NCBI GenBank assembly: GCA_964480635.1
Contig: CAYZQE010000040.1
Span: 1 to 20,642 of the forward strand
Direction: 5' to 3'
DNA length: 20,642 nucleotides
Origin: CAYZQE01 sp964480635
Lineage (GTDB): Bacteria; Pseudomonadota; Gammaproteobacteria; GCA-001735895
A program made the translations under genes and the position numbers. Each line of letters begins with the position of its first letter. Within the stretch, counting starts at the first letter, position 1. Under the pieces are notes generated by a model. It was given only the letters and a program-made list of their open reading frames with translations, was not told where the DNA came from and made no database searches. Below are positions 1-5,064 of the stretch, piece after piece.

Positions 1-13
1 TCCTTAAGCAGCG

Positions 14-916
14 TTAGTTGTTATTGATTACCTTTTTTATCTGATGATTTTCATCTAAGGAAATGATTGTATCGGCTGTGTTACTTAATTTATCAAGGCA
101 TTGTCTGCTTATACGTTCAAAATGTTGGATAAAGCGAATGAGTTCATCCGGCTTCATTCCTAGATCAGAATTGTTTACCTTAAGTTTTTTTTCTTGAAGA
201 CTACGCCACTCATATGTTTTTTCAAAATTAGGGATCTTTATAAAATAGAGTAGGTGACACAGAGAAAATAACTGTTGGTGGTATAATTTTAGTTGCTCAT
301 TAACGTATGAACGCCAAATACCCAAAGTGTCTTCATTTCTTTCTAATGTGTTAATAGGGGTTAATAGCTCATCTTCACTTTCTATTGGAGCGTGGTTACA
401 CCATCCTTCAAATAATATGATGTCGATAGGGCGTTCGACTTTTTGCCAATTTTTGATTTCGCTGCGATCATCGCTTGCTTTATCAAACTGTGGGATAAAA
501 CATGGGTTTTGAGGTGAACATATTTTTAATTGGGCTAAGGTCGTTATGGCCAATTGAATGTCATGAGTGCCGGGAACTCCACGCGTTAATAATAAAGGGT
601 GAATGTCGTGGGCAAGCTTTATACGTTGATGCTTAGTTAAATAAAAATCATCTAAAGAAAGGCTGATGCTTTCTTGCTTAAAGTAATGGTTGAGTAATAG
701 AGAAATAAAGTATGTTAGTGTTGATTTTCCAGATCCTTGGGCGCCATTAAAGCTGATAATAATTGGTTTATGTTGATTTTTTTTATACGAGTTGATTTTT
801 TTTGCGATGGGTAGAAGATGGTTAGTTATGACATCAAAAAAATGACTGGGTAATGCTTGCTCAGCAATTTTATTTTTTAAAAGCGTTGTTAATTGCGCAT
901 CAAATATAGTGGTCAT
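14..916 (-). CDS. P-loop kinase, D-glycerate 3-kinase-like (COG4240 type)
   Basis: This 300-residue cytoplasmic protein has a clear Walker A motif, GAQGSGKST, at residues 58-66, after a hydrophobic strand (PIIISFNG). It is followed by SLDDFY near 87-92, RGVPGTHD at 112-119 and LFEGW at 168-172. This order (P-loop, DDFY, RGxPGTHD, EGW) is known from the plant glycerate kinase GLYK / yeast Tda10 / bacterial COG4240 group of uridine-kinase-like P-loop enzymes. The expected reaction is ATP-dependent phosphorylation of a small substrate, with D-glycerate the leading candidate, but the substrate cannot be read from sequence. No signal peptide or membrane segment is visible. The ATG at 914-916 gives full N-terminal length but has no clear Shine-Dalgarno, and a strong hairpin ends two bases before it. 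It lies downstream of two small genes of unknown function on the same strand. The fold is well supported; the substrate is inferred. Confidence 0.85.
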   Translation of the reverse strand: MTTIFDAQLTTLLKNKIAEQALPSHFFDVITNHLLPIAKKINSYKKNQHKPIIISFNGAQGSGKSTLTYFISLLLNHYFKQESISLSLDDFYLTKHQRIKLAHDIHPLLLTRGVPGTHDIQLAITTLAQLKICSPQNPCFIPQFDKASDDRSEIKNWQKVERPIDIILFEGWCNHAPIESEDELLTPINTLERNEDTLGIWRSYVNEQLKLYHQQLFSLCHLLYFIKIPNFEKTYEWRSLQEKKLKVNNSDLGMKPDELIRFIQHFERISRQCLDKLSNTADTIISLDENHQIKKVINNN

Positions 917-918
917 TA

Positions 919-952
919 GGTATGATCATGTTTAACTTAACACGATCATACC
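919..952 (-). repeat. Inverted repeat (hairpin) just upstream of the kinase gene
   Basis: The 9-base arms GGTATGATC (919-927) and GATCATACC (944-952) are perfect complements. After one mismatch the stem continues with TGTT/AACA, leaving a 6-base loop at 933-938. In the minus-strand transcript it lies after the stop of the small gene at 979 and ends two bases before the kinase ATG. No U-tract follows, so it is not a textbook terminator. It could stabilise the upstream message, limit kinase translation, or be an operator. Confidence 0.6.
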
Positions 953-978
953 ATCGACTCGCAAAGTTTAAACTGCTA

Positions 979-1149
979 TTAAATTTTAATTTTTTTAAAA
1001 AAATGTAAAAACTGCTGTTTAATATTTTGGGTTTTTAATACTGGTTTTTCACTAAAATATTCAAGGCGCTCTAGGCCGGTTAGTAATAACAATTCATCAT
1101 TGTCATTTTCAGAATAATGACTAATCGTTGTTTCATCTTGCTTGCTCAT
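979..1149 (-). CDS. Small protein of unknown function (56 aa)
   Basis: I do not recognise this protein. The chosen ATG at 1147-1149 gives 56 residues beginning MSKQDETTIS. It has an acidic patch (SENDNDE), a leucine-rich segment (LLLLTGLERLEYF) and a basic, aromatic C-terminus (QQFLHFFKKIKI) that could be an amphipathic helix. The same frame extends upstream to a GTG at 1221, giving 80 residues. I prefer the ATG because a weak AGG lies about 11 bases before it and the upstream extension has no recognisable feature. It sits between a gene for a membrane-anchored unknown protein and the kinase gene, all on one strand, so co-transcription is possible. It may not be a real gene; evidence is limited to the open frame and its position. 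Confidence 0.45.
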   Translation of the reverse strand: MSKQDETTISHYSENDNDELLLLTGLERLEYFSEKPVLKTQNIKQQFLHFFKKIKI

Positions 1150-1283
1150 AATATTTAACCTACAAAATTGGACTGAGGATAGTGTATGAGATTTAACAGA
1201 TACTGATGTGATTTGATTCACAAAATATTTTATAAGCTCATGCTTTTATGAGTAAACGTGAGTTCAGTCACATTTTATTGAGT

Positions 1284-1733
1284 TTATTGTTGTAAAGGGA
1301 TGCTCATTCCACATACTTTGTTAGAGTCTGTGGTATCTGCATTTAGACCCACTGCTTTGGAGAGTTCATCCATATCCTTTAAATCTGCACAGGCATCGTA
1401 TAAATCCATAGCCGTTATAGCAATGATAACGCCAATGCCGACAGCAGGTATTGCTTCTGCTGGAATAGCGGCAATGTTGGCACTGATGTTTCTAAGTGTT
1501 CGCTTAGAGATGCGTTTACTGATGACTTTGGTTTTAGTTTTAATTTTTTTAAGAGTGGCTGTTCTGGTTGCCAGTTTTTTTGATGGGCTGTTGCTTTTCC
1601 AGTATGCGGGGGCAAAACGCGCTAATGCAGAATAAAGAGCATCATAAAAATTAGCGTTAAAAAGAGCTAAACCATTGCTAAGTAATAATCCAATTAGCAA
1701 TGATGGGAAGATGATTTTTTTTAGTGTTTTCAA
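1284..1733 (-). CDS. Membrane-anchored protein of unknown function (149 aa)
   Basis: I do not recognise a function. The start is a TTG (1731-1733); the only other Met is far inside the protein, so no better start is available. Residues 1-26 are a Lys-rich start followed by a hydrophobic helix (FPSLLIGLLLSNGLALF), reading as an uncleaved signal anchor or signal peptide. Residues about 50-80 are very basic, with repeated Lys/Arg/Thr (KKIKTKTKVISKRISKRT). A second hydrophobic stretch at about 90-110 (AIPAVGIGVIIAITAM) is followed by DLYDACADLKDMDEL and a C-terminal segment with a second Cys (KVCGM). The likely arrangement is two membrane segments around a basic loop, with two cysteines (in DACAD and KVCGM) after the second helix. 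A possible sigma-70 promoter lies 28-56 bases upstream. The composition and continuous frame between spaced neighbours support a real gene. Confidence 0.65.
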   Translation of the reverse strand: MKTLKKIIFPSLLIGLLLSNGLALFNANFYDALYSALARFAPAYWKSNSPSKKLATRTATLKKIKTKTKVISKRISKRTLRNISANIAAIPAEAIPAVGIGVIIAITAMDLYDACADLKDMDELSKAVGLNADTTDSNKVCGMSIPLQQ

Positions 1734-1760
1734 ACTTAATTGTCATTCAAATAAACAATT

Positions 1761-1789
1761 ATTTTATTGAGACTCTGCGATTTAAGCAA
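1761..1789 (-). promoter_or_regulatory. Possible sigma-70 promoter of the 149-aa membrane protein gene
   Basis: On the minus strand TTGCTT (1784-1789) and TAAAAT (1761-1766) are separated by 17 bases. The -10 box matches 5 of 6 consensus bases and the -35 box about 3 of 6. It lies between the chemotaxis gene and the TTG start at 1733. The region is AT-rich, so a chance match is possible. Confidence 0.35.
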
Positions 1790-1806
1790 AGTTTTTAATC
1801 CTCATT

Positions 1807-1841
1807 AAATCAAAAACCTTAATTTGAGGAGGGTTTGATTT
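1807..1841 (-). terminator. Weak candidate terminator hairpin after the chemotaxis gene
   Basis: AAATCAAA (1807-1814) is complementary to TTTGATTT (1834-1841), with a possible further CC/GG pairing inside. The hairpin overlaps the stop codon of the chemotaxis gene and has no clean U-tract after it. It is AT-rich and may have no function. Confidence 0.25.
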
Positions 1842-2547
1842 AGCTAGATAAAGAATTAACTTGATCAATAACTGATTTCATTGACTCAACAGAGCCATTA
1901 ATTTTTTCTGATAGCTCATTTAAACCAGAAAAGCTTTCTTGAGTATCACCTGATAGTTTACTAACGGTGTTTACAATGTCACCAATTTGTTGAGTAGCTT
2001 CTGCTGTACTACCAGCAAGCTTACGTACTTCATCAGCTACAACCGCAAATCCGCGGCCATGTTCACCCGCTCTTGCCGCTTCAATCGCCGCATTAAGTGC
2101 CAATAAGTTAGTTTGATCAGATACTGATGAAATCAATGAAGTAAATTGGCTGATGCTTTGAATGGCTTCATTGAGTTGATTGATGTTATTGGTGCTGCTA
2201 TGAGATAACCCAGTAAGAACCTGACTGCCTTGAGATATTTCACTTAAAATCCCATCACTTTGTTTAAATAGATCTGCCGACGCGTTAAATCGATCTATTT
2301 GTCCTTGCAGAGCTTGCTCTGCGGATGCCGCTTGGTTTTGTGCATTTTCTGTCATAGACATTTGTTCATGATACTGAGACTCGTAAGTTTCAGTGTTGCT
2401 ATTGCTTATTGCCTCATTAAGTTGGGACGTTAAAGTTTGGATTTCGGCCTGAGATGCCATATTGACTTCTTGAGACTGGTTTAATTCAGCTTCTAAGTCA
2501 TTAAAGCGATGCTGAAGAACATCGTATTTCTTTTTTAATATAAACAT
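1840..2547 (-). CDS. Soluble methyl-accepting chemotaxis protein lacking a sensor domain
   Basis: This 235-residue protein carries the strongly conserved tip of the MCP signalling hairpin at residues 144-178: DQTNLLALNAAIEAARAGE followed by GRGFAVVADEVRKLA. This is the part that contacts CheA and CheW in chemoreceptor arrays. Residues about 5-85 are polar, heptad-like coiled coil; no transmembrane helix, HAMP, PAS or ligand-binding domain is present, so it should be cytoplasmic. The arm before the tip is much longer than the one after it (about 57 residues), and there is no C-terminal CheR/CheB docking pentapeptide. It may feed a signal through coiled-coil partners, act as an array component, or be a shortened receptor. 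The start ATG (2545-2547) has a TAAGG Shine-Dalgarno about 8 bases upstream, and a FliA-type promoter lies just beyond. It has no chemotaxis neighbours. The family is certain; its stimulus is unknown. Confidence 0.9.
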   Translation of the reverse strand: MFILKKKYDVLQHRFNDLEAELNQSQEVNMASQAEIQTLTSQLNEAISNSNTETYESQYHEQMSMTENAQNQAASAEQALQGQIDRFNASADLFKQSDGILSEISQGSQVLTGLSHSSTNNINQLNEAIQSISQFTSLISSVSDQTNLLALNAAIEAARAGEHGRGFAVVADEVRKLAGSTAEATQQIGDIVNTVSKLSGDTQESFSGLNELSEKINGSVESMKSVIDQVNSLSS

Positions 2548-2895
2548 GTTTGGCCTTATTTAAGTTTGTTATTGATATATGACTTGTAACGGCAATGTAT
2601 TAGATAACTTTACAAGTTTATTGAGCATAGTCGAATATTTTTTTAATTCGATAGATATAAAACAAATAAATGGTTTATTTTAGTTTGAATAATATTTAAA
2701 GGTGTCTTTAATGGCTCATGTGTCATGGGTATAGCGATTAATCTATCGGATATGACTGACTATAATGGCTGTGAAGAAAATATTTGATATTGTCTGTGGG
2801 TCAGCGCAAAGGGCGTCGGATTGTTAGCCGTAGGAGCAGGTATAGAGTTAGACCGTCTTAAAAAAGCATAGTAGTTGGTATTGACTAATTAGCAT
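2548..2895. other. Gene-poor interval between the chemotaxis gene and the tRNA
   Basis: About 350 bases hold no convincing protein gene. The part nearest the chemotaxis gene contains its FliA-type promoter and an 8-base inverted repeat, ACTTGTAA (2582-2589) with TTACAAGT (2610-2617), that overlaps it. A plus-strand TATAAT at 2761-2766 lies 17 bases after a poor -35 (TTAATC, 2738-2743) and could start a short transcript toward the tRNA. Only micro-frames of about 15-25 codons follow, and I do not call them. The end next to the tRNA is the trailer arm of the tRNA-flanking inverted repeat. Confidence 0.6.
2586..2612 (-). promoter_or_regulatory. FliA (sigma-28) promoter of the chemotaxis gene
   Basis: On the minus strand TAAAGTTA (2605-2612), an 11-base spacer and GCCGTTAC (2586-2593) match the flagellar/chemotaxis sigma-28 consensus TAAAGTTT-N11-GCCGATAA at 7 of 8 and 6 of 8 positions with exact spacing. 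The expected transcript start is about 30 bases before the MCP start codon. FliA promoters are known to drive MCP genes in many motile gammaproteobacteria, so sequence and context agree. This suggests the host has a FliA-controlled motility regulon, although no flagellar gene is in the window. Confidence 0.75.
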
Positions 2896-3007
2896 TGGTG
2901 GGTCTGGAGTGACTCGAACACTCGACATACCGATTATGAGTCGGGTACTCTAACCAACTGAGTTACAGACCCCCAATGCTAACTACTACTAACTACTATG
3001 CTTTAAA
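2860..3007 (-). repeat. Long inverted repeat enclosing the tRNA, ending in a U-tract
   Basis: The bases flanking the tRNA are complementary. Next to the acceptor stem, AGCATTGG (2891-2898, including the encoded CCA end) pairs with CCAATGCT (2973-2980), and about 5 more pairs, one G-U, continue outward. After a small internal loop, AAAGCATAGTAGTT (2863-2876) pairs perfectly with AACTACTATGCTTT (2991-3004), with 3 more pairs across one mismatch. The whole extends the acceptor stem by about 30 bp. In the minus-strand transcript the outer stem is followed by six U residues (2860-2865), so it may also act as an intrinsic terminator with the tRNA in its loop. Confidence 0.75.
2896..2972 (-). tRNA. 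tRNA with CAU anticodon, probably tRNA-Ile2 (otherwise elongator tRNA-Met)
   Basis: The 77-base minus-strand sequence folds as a complete tRNA with an encoded 3' CCA. It has a GGGTCTG/CAGACCC acceptor stem with 7 perfect pairs, an ACTC/GAGT D stem, the anticodon loop CTCATAA with anticodon CAT, and a perfect GAGTG/CACTC T stem with loop TTCGAGT. The anticodon stem has a C-U mismatch at its outermost pair (27-43). The CAU anticodon belongs to tRNA-Met or to tRNA-Ile2, whose C34 is changed to lysidine by TilS. The acceptor stem and A73 match the type known from gammaproteobacterial tRNA-Ile, and the CGA/TCG inner anticodon stem resembles Escherichia coli ileX, which also lies near rpoD. Elongator Met usually starts GGCTACG. 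It is therefore most likely Ile2, though programs reading only the anticodon would say Met. It lies about 190 bases after rpoD with no clear promoter of its own. Confidence 0.9.
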
Positions 3008-3165
3008 TCTAATTAATTAAACTAAAAATCCAATTAAGCCCCAAACTCAAATAAGCCATATGAAATAGAATGAATGCTGTATGTCATGACTCAATTGTTG
3101 TCATTGACTGGGCTACAGGTTCGTATTTCAGAATAGTATTTTGAGGGTGGGATTGTATCTAAAAA

Positions 3166-4971
3166 TCAATCGCCGTCAATAAAACTTCTTAATTGTTCTG
3201 AACGAGAAGGGTGGCGAAGCTTGCGCAGTGCTTTGGCTTCTATTTGACGAATACGCTCACGGGTTACGTCAAACTGTTTACCCACTTCTTCCAGCGTATG
3301 GTCGGTATTCATATCAATGCCAAAACGCATGCGTAAAACTTTTGATTCACGAGGTGTTAGGCTGGATAAAATATCGCGTGTAGACTCAGCTAGACCAGAG
3401 TTAGTTGCGGTATCTGATGGTAACAGTACATTGGTATCTTCGATAAAATCACCAAGATGTGAATCTTCATCATCGCCGATGGGTGTTTCCATTGAAATCG
3501 GTTCTTTTGATATCTTTAATACTTTGCGAACTTTATCTTCTGGCATATCCATACGTTCTGATAGTTCTTCAGGCGTAGGGTCACGGCCAAGTTCTTGTAG
3601 CATTTGGCGTGAAATACGATTGAGTTTATTGATGGTTTCAATCATATGAACGGGAATGCGAATGGTGCGTGCTTGGTCAGCTATAGAGCGAGTAATGGCC
3701 TGACGAATCCACCATGTGGCATAGGTTGAAAACTTATAACCACGGCGATATTCAAACTTGTCAACGGCTTTCATTAGGCCAATGTTGCCTTCTTGGATTA
3801 AATCTAAAAACTGTAAACCACGGTTGGTATATTTTTTTGCAATTGAAATAACCAAACGTAGGTTGGCTTCAATCATGTCTTTTTTGGCACGACGAGCTTT
3901 GGCTTCACCAATTGACATTTTGCGATTAATTTCTTTAATATCGTCAATTTTAATGCGCGTATGCTTTTCAACTAGCCTTAAGCGTTTAAGATGACGATTA
4001 ATTTCTTCTTGAACGGTTAATAGCGCTTCAGAATATGGCTTGTTATCAAGGTGTGGAGCAAGAAAGTCTTGGTCTGTTTGGTGCTTTTTAAATGACTCGA
4101 TAAACGTTTTACGCGGCATTCTGGCATGTCGAACACAATAATTTAAAATACTGCGTTCATTGTCTCTAATTTTTTGCACGACAGCTTTTAAATTAGCCGT
4201 TAATTTATTGATATAAAGAGGCAACATTTTAATTTCCATTAAAATGGCGACAGCATCTTCTATGGTTTTTTTACCCTTATCGCATTCGCCTGCATCCAGT
4301 TCTTTTTCTGCTTGCGCAACAATGGCTTCAATTTCGCTAAAACGCTTTTCGGCTTCTTCTGGGTCTGGCCCTGTGTCGACTTCTTCCTCTTCCTCGTCGT
4401 CATCACCATCTAAATTTTTGGGTGGAGCCGGCATTGGAATAGCGTTTGGGTCTTCATTAGGGTCAACATAACTAACGACTAGGTCTGTTAGTTTGGCTTC
4501 TTCAACCCTAATTTGATTGTACTTTGCGACAATCATAATCATGGTGTCAGGAAAACGTGCAAGGGCTGTGATGGCTTGATTCAAGCCTTCTTCTATGCGC
4601 CGTGCAATTTTAATTTCGCCTTCACGAGTCAGTAGTTCTACTGTGCCCATTTCACGCATATACATACGCACTGGGTCGGTTGTGCGACCAAATTCTTTAT
4701 CTAATGATGCGAGTGCTTGTGTTGCTTCTTCAACGGCATCTTCATCAGGTTCTGATTCTGATTCGTTAAAGATGCCTTCGCCATCATCTGAGGGTGCGGT
4801 TTCATGAACTTTGATGCCCATGTCGTTAATCATGCGAATGATATCTTCAATTTGCTCTGGATCGACAATGCCTTCTGGTAAGTGATCGTTTACTTCAGCG
4901 TAGGTAAGAAAGCCTTGTTCTTTACCCTTAATAATTAGGTCTTTCAAGCGTGATTGTTGATTCTGATCCAT
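3166..4971 (-). CDS. rpoD: RNA polymerase primary sigma factor RpoD (sigma-70)
   Basis: This 601-residue protein is close to the E. coli length (613) and has all sigma-70 regions in order. Region 1.1 is at the N-terminus (LKDLIIKGKEQGFLTYAEVN), and region 1.2 contains DPVRMYMREMGTVELLTREG near residue 100. The non-conserved region has an acidic run (DGDDDEEEEE) near 190. Region 2 lies at about 355-440, including the core-binding helix (DLIQEGNIGLMKAVDKF) and the -10 recognition helix (YATWWIRQAITRSIADQ). Region 3 follows, and region 4.2 ends the protein with VTRERIRQIEAKALRKLRHP, which reads the -35 element. It directs core RNA polymerase to housekeeping promoters in the cytoplasm. The start ATG has a GAGG Shine-Dalgarno, and a good sigma-70 promoter lies in the 93-base gap after dnaG, so it has an independent promoter besides likely read-through from dnaG. 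Confidence 0.98.
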   Translation of the reverse strand: MDQNQQSRLKDLIIKGKEQGFLTYAEVNDHLPEGIVDPEQIEDIIRMINDMGIKVHETAPSDDGEGIFNESESEPDEDAVEEATQALASLDKEFGRTTDPVRMYMREMGTVELLTREGEIKIARRIEEGLNQAITALARFPDTMIMIVAKYNQIRVEEAKLTDLVVSYVDPNEDPNAIPMPAPPKNLDGDDDEEEEEVDTGPDPEEAEKRFSEIEAIVAQAEKELDAGECDKGKKTIEDAVAILMEIKMLPLYINKLTANLKAVVQKIRDNERSILNYCVRHARMPRKTFIESFKKHQTDQDFLAPHLDNKPYSEALLTVQEEINRHLKRLRLVEKHTRIKIDDIKEINRKMSIGEAKARRAKKDMIEANLRLVISIAKKYTNRGLQFLDLIQEGNIGLMKAVDKFEYRRGYKFSTYATWWIRQAITRSIADQARTIRIPVHMIETINKLNRISRQMLQELGRDPTPEELSERMDMPEDKVRKVLKISKEPISMETPIGDDEDSHLGDFIEDTNVLLPSDTATNSGLAESTRDILSSLTPRESKVLRMRFGIDMNTDHTLEEVGKQFDVTRERIRQIEAKALRKLRHPSRSEQLRSFIDGD

Positions 4972-5012
4972 AGTGCCTCAAGTGCAGATAAAACGTAAAA
5001 AGGGAACTCGCT

Positions 5013-5042
5013 AGTATATAAGGATAAACGGTGTTTTTCCAA
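5013..5042 (-). promoter_or_regulatory. sigma-70 promoter upstream of rpoD
   Basis: On the minus strand TTGGAA (5037-5042) and TATACT (5013-5018) are spaced by 18 bases in the gap between dnaG and rpoD. The expected transcript start is about 35 bases before the rpoD ATG. Promoters between dnaG and rpoD are known in other gammaproteobacteria. Confidence 0.55.
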
Positions 5043-5064
5043 GGGAATATAGCAATAATTGGGA

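Noticed and set aside
1300..1635. Plus-strand 111-codon frame opposite the 149-aa protein
   Set aside because: It is the mirror of a coding region on the minus strand; the minus-strand protein has a sensible signal anchor, spacing and a candidate promoter.
2632..2654. Small hairpin TCGAAT/ATTCGA around an A/T run upstream of the chemotaxis gene
   Set aside because: Only 6 bp in very AT-rich DNA and upstream of the predicted promoter; no reason to think it is functional.
2764..2826. Micro-frame of 15 codons starting at an ATG that overlaps TATAAT
   Set aside because: The ATG lies inside the candidate -10 box, so it would not be in the transcript, and there is no ribosome-binding site.
2796..2861. 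Arg-rich micro-frame of about 21 codons on the plus strand, beginning with GTG
   Set aside because: No Shine-Dalgarno, no ATG, too short, and its end runs into the tRNA-flanking repeat arm; the Arg content could be chance.
979..2895. Possible integrative element inserted at the 3' end of the tRNA
   Set aside because: Two unknown genes and an MCP lie on that side, but there is no integrase, no excisionase and no direct repeat of the tRNA 3' end in the window.
3008..3165. Promoter for the tRNA or terminator for rpoD
   Set aside because: I looked for -35/-10 pairs and stem-plus-U patterns on the minus strand and found only weak, badly spaced matches; left uncalled.
4244..4471. Serine-rich plus-strand frame inside rpoD
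   Set aside because: Antisense shadow of the acidic Asp/Glu run in RpoD; GAA/GAT codons read as Ser/Phe codons on the other strand.
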